64,000 nt of DNA, taken from positions 1-64,000 of the forward strand of contig PHEU01000005.1 of assembly GCA_002841295.1 (NCBI GenBank), in the 5' to 3' direction. Below the pieces are notes generated by a model. That model saw nothing but the letters and a program-made list of their open reading frames with translations. It had not been told where the DNA came from and did no database searches. How positions within the stretch are numbered: the first letter of the stretch is position 1; each line of letters starts with the position of its first letter. The DNA is from Actinobacteria bacterium HGW-Actinobacteria-6 (lineage in GTDB: Bacteria; Actinomycetota; Coriobacteriia; Anaerosomatales; Anaerosomataceae). This document shows, piece by piece, positions 41,682 to 51,284 of this stretch. The position numbers were made by a program, and so were the translations under genes.

Positions 41682-42887
41682 GTGGAGAGCTCAATCACTC
41701 GAGCACCGCGGGCTATCGTCGTTGTTCTCGACAGCGTTGGCGCCGGCGCACTGCCGGATGCCGCTGAGTATGGCGATGAGGGTGCCAATACGCTTTCTCA
41801 CACGTCGTACGCATGCGGCGGACTGTCCATGCCTCAGCTCGGCGCAATGGGTCTCGGGAACATTACGGATGTGATGGGCGTGCCGCCCGTCGACGCACCA
41901 ACGGCCTCCTGGGGCAAGAACGCAGAGGCATCCGCGGGCAAAGACACAACGACAGGCCACTGGGAGATGATGGGGCTTCAGCTGAAGACGGCGTTCCCCA
42001 CATACCCGGATGGATTCCCTGACGAGGTCATCGACGAGTTCATCCGCCTCACGGGTGTGCCCGGTATCCTCGGCAATTATGCAGCCAGCGGTACGGTCAT
42101 CATCGAGGACCTCGGTGATGAGCACGTGGCGACAGGCAAACCGATTGTGTATACCTCGGCGGATTCGGTCTTCCAGATCGCATGCAATGAGGAAACATTC
42201 GGGCTGGAGCGCCTGTACGAGGCCTGCGAGATCGCCCGGAAGATGCTCGTTGGCGAGCACTGCGTCGGACGCGTCATTGCAAGGCCGTTCATCGGGCCGG
42301 ACGCCAGTGGCCACTACACCAGAACGCATCGGCGCCGGGACTTCGCTGTGAAGCCGTTTGAGCCCACTGTGCTGGACTTGTTGCAGGACAACGGAGTTCC
42401 CGTCTTCGGTGTTGGGAAGATCGGCGACATCTTTGCATGGCGGGCCGTGACATCATCGCCACACGTGACCGACAACATGGACGGCTTCACGAAGCTGGTT
42501 GAAGAGGTGGGACGCCCCGAGCAAGGCTTCGTCTTCACGAACCTGGTGGATTTCGACATGCTCTGGGGACACCGGAACGACTTCCGCGCGTACGGCGCAG
42601 GGCTCGAGGCAGTCGACCGACGGATGCCGGAGCTCCTCGATGCGATGGTCGACGGCGACCTGCTCATCATCACGGCCGATCACGGATGCGATCCCACCAC
42701 GGATTCCACCGACCACAGCCGAGAGTACACGCCGTTGATCGCGAAGATCAAAGGCCTTGATCGCGGCGTTCCACTCGGCATTCGTGCGACGTTCGGAGAC
42801 ATCGGGGAGACCGTTCTCGACTTCTACGGGCTTCGTGATCGTTGCGGCAGGGGTACATCGTTCCTTGAGGAGGTGCGTGGCGCATGA
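41682..42887 (+). CDS. deoB: Phosphopentomutase
   Basis: 401 residues from GTG 41682, preceded by GGAGG (41672-41677). Alkaline-phosphatase-superfamily metalloenzyme: VVLDSVGAGALPDA (metal Asp), GKDTTTGHWEMMG (phosphorylated Thr), TADHGCDPTTDSTDHSREYTPL (metal Asp/His). It converts ribose or deoxyribose 1-phosphate to the 5-phosphate. It overlaps the nucleoside phosphorylase gene (ATGA) which provides its substrate. Confidence 0.95.
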   Translation: MESSITRAPRAIVVVLDSVGAGALPDAAEYGDEGANTLSHTSYACGGLSMPQLGAMGLGNITDVMGVPPVDAPTASWGKNAEASAGKDTTTGHWEMMGLQLKTAFPTYPDGFPDEVIDEFIRLTGVPGILGNYAASGTVIIEDLGDEHVATGKPIVYTSADSVFQIACNEETFGLERLYEACEIARKMLVGEHCVGRVIARPFIGPDASGHYTRTHRRRDFAVKPFEPTVLDLLQDNGVPVFGVGKIGDIFAWRAVTSSPHVTDNMDGFTKLVEEVGRPEQGFVFTNLVDFDMLWGHRNDFRAYGAGLEAVDRRMPELLDAMVDGDLLIITADHGCDPTTDSTDHSREYTPLIAKIKGLDRGVPLGIRATFGDIGETVLDFYGLRDRCGRGTSFLEEVRGA

Positions 42888-44185
42888 AGTCAATCGTCGA
42901 GCTCATCGGGGATAAGCGTGACGGTGTCGAGCACTCTGAAGAGGAGATGCGGCAGCTGGTTTCGGCGTACGTAGCAGGGGAGATGCCCGACTACCAGATG
43001 TCGGCCTGGCTCATGGCAGCGTTCATCCGAGGCCTTTCAAGCGCCGAGACCGCGTTTCTCACAGCTGCGATGGCTGAGTCCGGTCGGATGATTGATCTGT
43101 CCTCGGTTCCTGGCACCATCTTGGACAAGCACTCGACCGGCGGTGTCGGCGACAAGACGACCCTCATTCTCGCGCCGCTTGTGGCTAGCTGCGGTGTGCC
43201 GGTCGCAAAGATGTCGGGACGAGGCCTCGGCCATACCGGCGGGACGCTCGATAAGCTCGAGTCGATTCCGGGATTCAGCGTGTCGCTCGCACAGGACGCG
43301 CTTCTCGCACAGCTGCTCGATATCGGCGTCGTCGTCACCGCTCAGAGCGCAGACGTGGACCCTGCCGACAAGAAGATGTACGCACTCAGAGACGTGACGG
43401 GCACCGTCCAGTCGATTCCGCTCATCGTGGGATCGATCATCTCCAAGAAGGTCGCCGGTGGCGCAAACGCGATCGTTCTCGACGTGAAGGTCGGCAGCGG
43501 CGCGTTCATGAAGACCGAGGAGGAGGCACGCGCGCTTGCGCATGAGCTGCAGCGCGTTGGGGAGCTGCTCGGCCGGAAAGTCGTCTGCGTCATGACGGAT
43601 ATGTCGCAGCCGCTTGGCATGGCTGTAGGAAACTCGGTTGAAGTCTGCGAGGCCATCCGCACGCTCAAGGGCGATGGTCCTGCTGACCTGACGGAGCTCT
43701 GCCTCGCACTGGGAGCCAAGATGCTCGTGCTCGGCGGTGTCGCCGATGACGAGGTCGCAGGCCGTAGCATGCTGCTCGACTCCATTGCCTCCGGCGCTGC
43801 AATCGAGCGCTTCTCGGCATGGATCGAGGCGCAGGGCGGCGACCCGCGCGTGGTCGAGGAGTCGGAGCTCCTGCCACTTGCCCAGTACGTGACCATCGTC
43901 GATGCGCCGAGAAGCGGGTACATCACGGGATTCGACGCTGAAGGCGTAGGTCGCTCGGCGATGCTGCTCGGTGCTGGCCGAGAGACAAAGGAGTCCCAGA
44001 TCGATCTTGGTGCAGGCCTCGTTCTGCAGGCGAAGATCGGCGATGCGGTTCAGGCTGGTCGGCCTATCGCAACACTCTATGCTTCCGACGAGATGCTCTT
44101 TGACGCGGCTCGCGAGAAGCTGCTTGCCTCCGTCATGATCGGCGACGAGAAGCCCGAGCCTCCGGTGCTCTTCCACGAGGTGTGA
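42884..44185 (+). CDS. deoA: Pyrimidine-nucleoside (thymidine) phosphorylase
   Basis: 433 residues. Glycosyltransferase family 3-like: DKHSTGGVGDKTTLILAP (phosphate site, about 80-97), MSGRGLGHTGGTLDKLESIPGF, and ADKKMYALRDVTGTVQSIPLI. A C-terminal domain (about 345-433) is the PYNP_C region. It cleaves thymidine/uridine with phosphate to give base and (deoxy)ribose 1-phosphate. Coupled to deoB. Thymidine- versus broad pyrimidine-specific (Pdp) cannot be decided. Confidence 0.93.
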   Translation: MKSIVELIGDKRDGVEHSEEEMRQLVSAYVAGEMPDYQMSAWLMAAFIRGLSSAETAFLTAAMAESGRMIDLSSVPGTILDKHSTGGVGDKTTLILAPLVASCGVPVAKMSGRGLGHTGGTLDKLESIPGFSVSLAQDALLAQLLDIGVVVTAQSADVDPADKKMYALRDVTGTVQSIPLIVGSIISKKVAGGANAIVLDVKVGSGAFMKTEEEARALAHELQRVGELLGRKVVCVMTDMSQPLGMAVGNSVEVCEAIRTLKGDGPADLTELCLALGAKMLVLGGVADDEVAGRSMLLDSIASGAAIERFSAWIEAQGGDPRVVEESELLPLAQYVTIVDAPRSGYITGFDAEGVGRSAMLLGAGRETKESQIDLGAGLVLQAKIGDAVQAGRPIATLYASDEMLFDAAREKLLASVMIGDEKPEPPVLFHEV

Positions 44186-44189
44186 TGGC

Positions 44190-46835
44190 GTGAGCCGACA
44201 CGGCGGCAGAGGCGGGGAGCGCATCACGCAGGTCGTCGTCGGCCATGCGAATCCGGACTTTGACGCGTACGGCGCAATGGTCGCGGCAACCAAGCTCTAT
44301 CCCGGTTCCCGCGCCGTCTTTCTAGGCACGCAGAACGCGAACGTACGGGAGTTCCACAATCTCCACGAAGAGTTCCTCGCGTTCGCGGATCTGAAGACGC
44401 TCGATCTCGACGGCGTCGAGCGCGTGATCATGGTCGATACGCGCGACCCGGGTCGCGTTGGCGAACTCGGGTCGTTGATCTCCCGACCGGGCGTGGAAGT
44501 CATCATCTACGACCACCATCCACGTGCCGAGGGCGACGTCACGATCGCCGAAGACCGCTCGATGGGCGTGGGCGCGTCGACATCCATCCTTGTGCACGAG
44601 ATTCGTGATAGAGGTGTGGCGCTCACACCGCTCGAAGCCAGCGCCATGCTTCTCGGCATTCACGAGGACACCGGCTCGCTCACGTATCCCAATACCACGC
44701 CCTACGATGCCGATGCGGTTGCGTTCCTGATGGCCGCTGGCGCGGACATGGAAGTCCTCAATCAGTTCATGTCACGCACGCTTGACCCGGAACAACGCGG
44801 CCTTCTCGAGCGGCTTCTTGAGAGTCTTGAGGTCTGGGATGTTCACGGACAGCAGATCGCGGTGGGCGCCACCATAGCCGAGGAGTATGTAGACTCGGCG
44901 AGCGTGCTAACGCATTACATCTGTGAGGACCTCGGCTACAGGGTGGCGGTCGCTGTGATCGGCATGCCGGACAGGTTGCAGGTCGTCGGCCGTAGCCGCA
45001 TCGCCGAGATCGACATAGGTGCGGTGCTCAAACGCCTTGGCGGCGGCGGACATCCGCAAGCCGCCTCGGCTGCGCTCAAGAACACGACGATTCCGGAGCT
45101 TCTCGGCCGTCTGCGGGAGGCACTCGACTTGGAGGTCCCGCCGCCACTCTCGGCGCGTGACATCATGAGCTCGCCCGTGCGCACGGTCTCGAAAGAGATG
45201 ACCATGGGTGAGGCCGGTCGCCTGATGGCGACCTGGGGGCACGGCGGGCTGCCAGTGGACGAGGACGGGGAACTCGTCGGGCTTGTCACGCGCAAGGATG
45301 TCGACAAGGCCATGCGGCATGGGCTGGCCCATGCTCCGCTTACCGGCTTCATGGCACGCGAGCCCATCACTGTGTCGCCAGACATACATCTCCTGGAGTT
45401 GGAGCGCCTTCTCGGCAGCTCTGGAATTGGACGCGTGCCGGTCGTCGAGGACGGAGTCTTGCTCGGCATCGTGACCCGCAAGGACCTGTTGCGCGCCGAG
45501 CATGGCGAGTCGTATCTCGACCGCGGACTTGTTCGCTCGCGTACAGCCGCTTCTCAGCGGTTCATGGACACCTACGACCACTTGCTGCCTGAAGAGGTCC
45601 GCGCCGCCGTGCGCACCATCGGAGAGCTTGCGGACGGCGATGGCATTCGTGCGCATGTCGTGGGCGGCTTCGTGCGCGACATGCTTCTCGGCAGGGCAAA
45701 TCTCGATGTCGATATCGTCGTTGAGGGTGACGGTCTCGCGTTTGCCGAGAAGGCTGCCGAGACGCTTGGCTACAGAATCCGAGTTCACAAGCGGTTTGGG
45801 ACAGCGATACTCGTCGTGAACAAGACGCTGCACATTGACGTCACAAGCGCGCGCACCGAGTACTACACACGCCCCGGTGCGCTACCGACCGTCGAGCGTT
45901 CTTCCCTCAGGCAAGACCTCTTCCGGCGCGATTTCTCGATCAATGCGATGGCCGCGTGCATCACGCCGGACTGCTTCGGGACGATCGCTGACCCGTTTGG
46001 CGGTCTCGCTGACCTGGAGCGAGGCGTCGTGCGTTGCCTTCATTCGTTGTCGTTCGTCGAGGACCCAACCCGGGTGCTCCGCGCTGCACGCTTTGAGGAG
46101 CGTTATGGCTTCCGAATGGATGGCTCCACCACGGCCCTGCTGCGCCAGGCCGTTGACATGGAGATGCTCTCGGAGGTCAGCGGAGCCCGTATCCGCGAGG
46201 AGATGCTCGACATCCTCGACGAGGAGCGAGTGGCCGCCGTCTTGCGGCGCCTGGAGGAGATCGGGGCATTCTCAGCACTGGTTCCTGAGGACGTGGACCG
46301 GGCTCGAATCCTCGACGAGGTCACGCTGGTGGACGCGAGCTTCGCCGCTCTCGCATTGCGTTTCGCACGGACACCACGCCGTCGCGTGACCCTCGCAGTT
46401 CCGCTTGCGGCAAGCGCAACGCGGCAATCAGCCGAGCGATGGGCGCGTCGTCTCCGTTTTGGTCGCGAGTACGGCACCCCGGCAATTGCGGCCGCCGAGA
46501 GGGGAGCCGCTGTTCTCGGCAGGCTTCGCGACCGACGCAAGATGCGTGACAGCAGGCTCTACTACTTGCTTCAGCCGATACCGGATGAAACGATCATCTA
46601 CCTGTGGTCCGTCGCAGGTCGCCTGGAGCGCGAGCGCATAGAGCGGTATCTTGATGTTCTCGCTGGAACCAAGACTGCCATCAGTGGAGACGATCTTGCG
46701 TCTCTCGGTATGGAACCGGGCCCCGGTTACTCTGCTATCCTTGCTCAGGCGCTTGCCGACCGTTTGGACGGCAAGGCCGTTGGCCGAGAGGCTGAACTCG
46801 CAAATCTCAAGCGGCTCGCAAAGGCGAGGCGCTGA
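44190..46835 (+). CDS. DHH-CBS-tRNA nucleotidyltransferase fusion
   Basis: 881 residues, GTG start. (1) DHH phosphoesterase, about 12-320: GHANPDFDAYGAM, DTRDPGR, YDHHPRAEGD, HEDTGSLTY, GGGGHPQAASA (DHHA1). (2) Two CBS domains, about 325-445 (MSSPVRTVSKEMTMGEA; FMAREPITVSPDIHLLEL). (3) PolA-type nucleotidyltransferase, about 465-700: VVGGFVRDMLLGRANLDVDIVVEGDG with the two metal-binding Asp, then RRDFSINAMA; remaining helical RNA-binding domains to 881. It adds CCA or only A to tRNA 3' ends; in bacteria with this fusion the enzyme often works as A-adding enzyme with a separate CC-adding partner. The DHH domain may act on nucleotides or short RNA. Confidence 0.93.
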   Translation: MSRHGGRGGERITQVVVGHANPDFDAYGAMVAATKLYPGSRAVFLGTQNANVREFHNLHEEFLAFADLKTLDLDGVERVIMVDTRDPGRVGELGSLISRPGVEVIIYDHHPRAEGDVTIAEDRSMGVGASTSILVHEIRDRGVALTPLEASAMLLGIHEDTGSLTYPNTTPYDADAVAFLMAAGADMEVLNQFMSRTLDPEQRGLLERLLESLEVWDVHGQQIAVGATIAEEYVDSASVLTHYICEDLGYRVAVAVIGMPDRLQVVGRSRIAEIDIGAVLKRLGGGGHPQAASAALKNTTIPELLGRLREALDLEVPPPLSARDIMSSPVRTVSKEMTMGEAGRLMATWGHGGLPVDEDGELVGLVTRKDVDKAMRHGLAHAPLTGFMAREPITVSPDIHLLELERLLGSSGIGRVPVVEDGVLLGIVTRKDLLRAEHGESYLDRGLVRSRTAASQRFMDTYDHLLPEEVRAAVRTIGELADGDGIRAHVVGGFVRDMLLGRANLDVDIVVEGDGLAFAEKAAETLGYRIRVHKRFGTAILVVNKTLHIDVTSARTEYYTRPGALPTVERSSLRQDLFRRDFSINAMAACITPDCFGTIADPFGGLADLERGVVRCLHSLSFVEDPTRVLRAARFEERYGFRMDGSTTALLRQAVDMEMLSEVSGARIREEMLDILDEERVAAVLRRLEEIGAFSALVPEDVDRARILDEVTLVDASFAALALRFARTPRRRVTLAVPLAASATRQSAERWARRLRFGREYGTPAIAAAERGAAVLGRLRDRRKMRDSRLYYLLQPIPDETIIYLWSVAGRLERERIERYLDVLAGTKTAISGDDLASLGMEPGPGYSAILAQALADRLDGKAVGREAELANLKRLAKARR

Positions 46836-46854
46836 AAAGAAGGGTAGCCCGCCT

Positions 46855-47523
46855 GTGGGCAACATCGACATTGTTGGCACGATAATCCGCTTTGCCCTGC
46901 TTCTTCCGGCGATCGTCTTCCATGAGGTCGCTCACGGGTACGTAGCACTGGCGCTTGGCGATACAACCGCAAAGGACGCCGGGCGTCTGTCTCTTAACCC
47001 GATCCGACATATCGACCCATGGGGCACGATCATGCTTCCGTTGCTGATGACGGCGATGTTCGGCGCAGGCTTTGGATACGCCAAGCCGGTTCCCGTGAAC
47101 CCGTATCGGTTCCGGGGTGATCGTCGCATGGGGATGTTCCTGACAGGCATCGCGGGACCGGCCTCCAACCTGCTCCTGGCTGTGTTCTCGGGCATCGTCT
47201 TCCGCGTGTTGGCGCCGATGAGTGGAACCATCACGTACTACGTTGCCTACGGCGCGTACTTGTTCGCGCTGATGAACCTGGTGCTGATGTTCTTCAACCT
47301 GATTCCGCTACCTCCGCTTGATGGCTCACGGGTCTTGCCGCTGCTCCTGCCGGATAGCGCCATGGAGGCGTACCACAAGTGGGAGCGGTACGGCTTCTTC
47401 ATCCTGATTGGCGTGCTCTGGCTGGTTCCGTCCATCTTCAATGTGGACCCGATAGGCGCGTACTTCGACGTGACGGTCTATCCGATACTCACGCTGATCA
47501 CCGGCGTGGGGCTTGGCGGCTAG
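46855..47523 (+). CDS. Site-2 protease family membrane metallopeptidase
   Basis: 222 residues from GTG 46855. About six membrane segments; the zinc motif HEVAH (His23, Glu24, His27) is in the first helix, and the third ligand Asp is in NLIPLPPLDGSRVL (about 150-163). SLNPIRHIDPWGTIMLP is also typical of the short S2P subgroup (YwhC-like, M50). These cleave within the membrane or remain of unknown substrate. 19 bases after the nucleotidyltransferase gene. Confidence 0.9.
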   Translation: MGNIDIVGTIIRFALLLPAIVFHEVAHGYVALALGDTTAKDAGRLSLNPIRHIDPWGTIMLPLLMTAMFGAGFGYAKPVPVNPYRFRGDRRMGMFLTGIAGPASNLLLAVFSGIVFRVLAPMSGTITYYVAYGAYLFALMNLVLMFFNLIPLPPLDGSRVLPLLLPDSAMEAYHKWERYGFFILIGVLWLVPSIFNVDPIGAYFDVTVYPILTLITGVGLGG

Positions 47524-47581
47524 TAGAGTTCCCGTGCGCTATCATGTACAGGTCCCGCAGCTCACATAGGAAAGGCTCCGC

Positions 47582-48580
47582 ATGTCGAAGAAACGCATCT
47601 TGACCGGCTATCGCCCGACCGGCCGTCTCACACTCGGCCATTGGTTTGGCAACCTACTCAACATGCGTGAGCTTCAGGACGAGTACGAGGCGTACTACTT
47701 CGTCGCTGACTGGCATGCGCTCACGAGCGACTGGCAGGACACGCATGCGATCAGGCAGTACACAGAAGAGATGGTTCTGGACTGGGTCGCAGCGGGCATC
47801 GACCCGGCTAAGGCCACCATATATCGCCAGTCTGACGTGCAAGAGGTCGCAGAGCTGACCATGTACCTGTCGATGGTCGCGCCGATGTCGTGGCTCGAGC
47901 GCGTTCCGTCGTACAAAGAACAGCGCGAACAGATCTCCGAGAAGGACCTCGGAAACGTTGGATTCTTCCTGTACCCGCTCATGCAGGCGGCCGATATCAC
48001 AATCGTACGCGGCGCAGTCGTGCCTGTTGGTGAGGACCAGATTCCACATCTCGAGCTCACACGCGAACTCGTACGACGCTTCAATGGTCAGTACGGCGAT
48101 TTGCTCGTAGAGCCGCAGGCCATCATCGCCAAGCAGGGTGCGCGCGTACCCGGTCTCGACGGTCGCAAGATGTCGAAGAGCTATGGCAACGCGATCTACC
48201 TCTCGGAGACCGAAGAAGAGACCACCAAGAAGGTCATGAGCATGGTGACCGACCCTGCGCGCAAACTGAAGACCGACCCCGGTAACCCCGATATCTGCCC
48301 GCTGCACCAGATTCACAAGCTCATCGGCGATGCCGCTGATGTGGCCGAGTGGGATCGCTGCTGCCGGGTGGCCGATTGTGGCTGCGTCGCACACAAGCGC
48401 AAGCTTGCCGAGGACCTCAACGCGTACCTGAGTGACTTCCGTGAGCGCCGGGCTGAGCTCGCAAAGAACCCCGGCTATGCCTGGGAGGTCCTTGCCGATG
48501 GCGCCGCGCGTGTCCGACCTGCCGTGAGTGAGCTTATGGGTGATGTCCGCCGCGCAATGCACGTCGACAGCGGCGTCTAG
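47582..48580 (+). CDS. trpS: Tryptophan-tRNA ligase
   Basis: 332 residues, ATG with AGGAAAGG upstream. Class I synthetase motifs: a HIGH equivalent LGHW (residues 18-21, in TGRLTLGHWFGN) and KMSKS at 196-200 (GRKMSKSYGN). It charges tRNA-Trp. It is followed after 2 bases by scpA. No leader structure was recognised in the 58 bases before it. Confidence 0.95.
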   Translation: MSKKRILTGYRPTGRLTLGHWFGNLLNMRELQDEYEAYYFVADWHALTSDWQDTHAIRQYTEEMVLDWVAAGIDPAKATIYRQSDVQEVAELTMYLSMVAPMSWLERVPSYKEQREQISEKDLGNVGFFLYPLMQAADITIVRGAVVPVGEDQIPHLELTRELVRRFNGQYGDLLVEPQAIIAKQGARVPGLDGRKMSKSYGNAIYLSETEEETTKKVMSMVTDPARKLKTDPGNPDICPLHQIHKLIGDAADVAEWDRCCRVADCGCVAHKRKLAEDLNAYLSDFRERRAELAKNPGYAWEVLADGAARVRPAVSELMGDVRRAMHVDSGV

Positions 48581-48582
48581 TC

Positions 48583-49326
48583 ATGGCCTATAACGTAAAG
48601 ACAGACACCTTTGAGGGTCCGTTCGACTTGCTGCTGTCGCTCGTTTCCCGGCAGAAGCTCGACGTGAGCGAACTCTCGATTGCAGACATCGCCGATCAGT
48701 ACCTTGTTGAGATCGAGCGCATGGAAGAGCTCGATCTGGACGTTGCAAGTGACTTCTTGCTTGTAGCCGCGACGCTTCTTGAAATCAAAGCCGCAAGCCT
48801 TCTGCCGAGAGAGCCTATGGATCTCGGCGAAGAGTATGAGGACATGTCGCCCGAAGAAGCGCGTGAGCTGCTCGTGACGCGCTTGCTCGCGTACAAGCAG
48901 TTCAAGAACGCAGCCAGTGAGCTTGCCACCCGCTTCGAGTCCGAGGCGCATATGCACGCCCGCGCTGCCGGCCTTGAAGAGCCATTCCTCAAGCTCATGC
49001 CTGACTACCTTGAAGGACTCACGCTGCGCGCGCTCGGCGTCATCTGCGCGGACCTGGAACACAGACGCGAAGTGTTCCTGCTGCAAGCGGAGCACATTGC
49101 AGCGGCTCCCATCTCGCTTGAGCTGCACGTTGAGGGTGTGTCCCGCACGCTGAGCAAGCGCAAGCGGGCGATGTTCTCAGAGCTCATCGCGGCCGGAGCA
49201 CGCACTGAAGAAATGGTCGTCACGTTCCTCGCAATACTCGAACTATACAAACGCGGGCTCGTGTCCCTGCGTCAGGACGCGAATTTCGGCGACATCGAGA
49301 TCGTACGACTGAAGGGGAAGGGGTAG
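48583..49326 (+). CDS. scpA: Segregation and condensation protein A
   Basis: 247 residues. Kleisin family: N-terminal FEGPFDLLLSLVSRQKLDVSELSIADIADQYL, then a helical linker and a C-terminal winged helix (about 165-245, VTFLAILELYKRGLVSLRQD). It bridges the SMC heads together with ScpB. Adjacent scpB confirms. Confidence 0.95.
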   Translation: MAYNVKTDTFEGPFDLLLSLVSRQKLDVSELSIADIADQYLVEIERMEELDLDVASDFLLVAATLLEIKAASLLPREPMDLGEEYEDMSPEEARELLVTRLLAYKQFKNAASELATRFESEAHMHARAAGLEEPFLKLMPDYLEGLTLRALGVICADLEHRREVFLLQAEHIAAAPISLELHVEGVSRTLSKRKRAMFSELIAAGARTEEMVVTFLAILELYKRGLVSLRQDANFGDIEIVRLKGKG

Positions 49327-49330
49327 TCGC

Positions 49331-49975
49331 GTGGGCGATTCCGCACGCTTGAGAGGCCCACTTGAGGCGCTGCTCTTCGTAAGCGATGAGCCGGTGAGTT
49401 CTGCACGCCTCGCGAAGGTTCTCTCGGCAGACATTGCCGACATCGAGACCGCGCTCGCAGCCCTTGCAGCGGAGTACGTTGCTGATGAGCGCGGCTTCCA
49501 GCTGCGCGCGGTTGCCGGTGGATGGCGCATGGGTACGCATCCCGGGTACCACGAGTATATCGAGGAGTACGTGTTGTCCTGGGATACTCGCAAGCTCTCA
49601 CAAGCTGCGCTTGAGGCACTGGCTGTTGTCGCGTACCACCAGCCGGTCACCCGGCAGGGGATCAACGCCGTGCGCGGCGTCAACAGCGAGGCCGTTATCG
49701 CGTCGCTCATCGAGAAGGGCCTCGTCCGCGAGGTTGGACGCGACAGAGACGCTGGCAACGCCATCCTCTACGGCACCACGCGTGCGTTCCTTGAGAAGTT
49801 CGGACTGAGAGACATCACCGAGCTGCCGCCGCTTGCGGAGTTCGCGCCCGATCCTGATACCGAACGGGCAATCCGTGACCGCTTGAACGCACTGGAGATG
49901 CCTCTTTTCGGCGAACCGGAAGATGATGACGAGGAGCCGGACGACGATGACGCCGAGCCAGAAACCGACGAGTAG
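49331..49975 (+). CDS. scpB: Segregation and condensation protein B
   Basis: 214 residues, GTG start 4 bases after scpA. Two winged-helix domains; ALEALAVVAYHQPVTRQGINAVRGVNSEAVIASLIEKGLV is the diagnostic central segment. The last 20 or so residues are strongly acidic (EDDDEEPDDDDAEPE). The end overlaps rluB by 29 bases. Confidence 0.95.
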   Translation: MGDSARLRGPLEALLFVSDEPVSSARLAKVLSADIADIETALAALAAEYVADERGFQLRAVAGGWRMGTHPGYHEYIEEYVLSWDTRKLSQAALEALAVVAYHQPVTRQGINAVRGVNSEAVIASLIEKGLVREVGRDRDAGNAILYGTTRAFLEKFGLRDITELPPLAEFAPDPDTERAIRDRLNALEMPLFGEPEDDDEEPDDDDAEPETDE

Positions 49976-50711
49976 CGAAGAGCGCCTCAACAAGTTCCTT
50001 GCGCGTGCCGGCGTAGCGTCCAGACGCGGAGCCGAGGAGCTCATCTCGGCAGGACGCGTCCGCATCAACGGCAACCTCGTAACCGAAATGGGCATCAAAG
50101 TCATTCCGGGCGAAGACGTCGTTGAGGTTGACGGCACACCGGTGCGGCTAAAGGAGGAGCGACTCTACGTCATCCTCAACAAGCCAGCGGGATACGTCTC
50201 CACACTCAAGGACCCGCAGGGTCGGCGCACCGTGGCCGAGCTCATGCCGGCTACCGACCACCGTCTGTTCAACGTGGGTCGGCTCGATATGGACACCACC
50301 GGTATTCTGTTGCTGACCGATGACGGAGAACTTGCGCATCGGCTCATGCATCCGCGTTACCACATGTCCAAGGAATACATGGCCACCGTTTCCGGCCGCC
50401 CCACCGAGGAGACGCTTGCGCACGTGCGAGCTGGTGTGGAGCTCGACGACGGCCTCACCCGTCCTGCGGAAGCCACGGCTGATCGGCTCGGAGACACCAC
50501 GAGTCTCGTGCGCCTGGTGATCCGGGAGGGCAAGAAGCGTCAGGTGCGCCGCATGCTCGCCGCCGTTGGACATCGGGTGCTTGCCCTGCACCGGGTGCGT
50601 TTTGGCCCCATCGAGCTTGGCGAATTGCCGCTCGGTGAGACACGCGTTCTCACCGATGCGGAGGTTGACGCGCTCCTGGCGAACGCCGGGTTCGAGAAGC
50701 GGGGCACCTGA
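49947..50711 (+). CDS. rluB: 23S rRNA pseudouridine synthase, RluB/RsuA family
   Basis: 254 residues from ATG 49947, inside the end of scpB. An S4 RNA-binding domain (about 11-58, RLNKFLARAGVASRRGAEELI) and the synthase domain with catalytic Asp114 in GRLDMDTTGILLLT; EGKKRQVRRMLAAVGH is the other family motif. It modifies one uridine of rRNA, most likely 23S (RluB), since RluB-type genes typically follow scpB. Confidence 0.93.
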   Translation: MTPSQKPTSSEERLNKFLARAGVASRRGAEELISAGRVRINGNLVTEMGIKVIPGEDVVEVDGTPVRLKEERLYVILNKPAGYVSTLKDPQGRRTVAELMPATDHRLFNVGRLDMDTTGILLLTDDGELAHRLMHPRYHMSKEYMATVSGRPTEETLAHVRAGVELDDGLTRPAEATADRLGDTTSLVRLVIREGKKRQVRRMLAAVGHRVLALHRVRFGPIELGELPLGETRVLTDAEVDALLANAGFEKRGT

Positions 50712-51277
50712 TGGCGCTCGTCGTCTTCACTGGCGGCGCTCGCAGCGGAAAGTCTGCGGCGGCGTCGCGTCTTGCTGAGTCGCATGGTTCCGCGGTCGTT
50801 GTGGCCGTCGCGGGTGTTGCCGTAGATGATACCGAGATGGCCGCTCGCATCGAGCAGCATCGCGCGGATAGACCTTCAGCGTGGACCACTATGGAAGTCG
50901 CTGGTCTACCTATTGCAGAGTGGCTGCCTGCGGTCCCAGCGGGCGCGGTCTTGCTGCTGGATTGCCTCGGCACGCTGCTTTCCGACGTGTTGTGGGGTGA
51001 TGGCAAACAGCTGACAGATGAGACCGAAGCTGAGACCCTCGCGCATGCGCTCACGGATGCACTCGCTGCCCGTGCGGGCGATACGATCATCGTCACCAAC
51101 GAGGTCGGCATGGGTGTTGTGCCTGTCTCGACATCGGGACGGCTCTTCCGCGACGTGCTCGGACGCGCGAACGCGCGCCTGGTGGCGCACGCGGACGCCG
51201 CGTACCTTGTGGTGTGCGGCCACTCGATTGACCTTTGCGCTGCGCCGACTGATCCGGTGTGGCCGACTCACGAATAG
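50711..51277 (+). CDS. cobU: Adenosylcobinamide kinase / adenosylcobinamide-phosphate guanylyltransferase
   Basis: 188 residues; ATG overlaps the rluB stop by one base. P-loop TGGARSGKS (residues 7-15), LLLDCLGTLLSDVL and NEVGMGVVP are characteristic. It phosphorylates adenosylcobinamide and attaches GMP. First of four genes for nucleotide-loop assembly of cobalamin; no cobalamin riboswitch precedes it. Confidence 0.94.
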   Translation: MALVVFTGGARSGKSAAASRLAESHGSAVVVAVAGVAVDDTEMAARIEQHRADRPSAWTTMEVAGLPIAEWLPAVPAGAVLLLDCLGTLLSDVLWGDGKQLTDETEAETLAHALTDALAARAGDTIIVTNEVGMGVVPVSTSGRLFRDVLGRANARLVAHADAAYLVVCGHSIDLCAAPTDPVWPTHE

Positions 51278-51284
51278 GAGAACC

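Noticed and set aside
43037-44293. 418-codon open frame on the minus strand opposite the nucleoside phosphorylase gene
   Set aside because: It mirrors a well-identified gene on the plus strand, has no family resemblance and arises from G+C-rich codon bias. The same applies to the long minus-strand frames at 29244-30404, 833-1768 and 55062-56261.
47524-47581. T-box leader before trpS
   Set aside because: The gap is only 58 bases, with no T-box consensus or specifier stem.
50600-50711. Cobalamin riboswitch before cobU
   Set aside because: cobU starts on the last base of rluB; there is no untranslated region to hold one.
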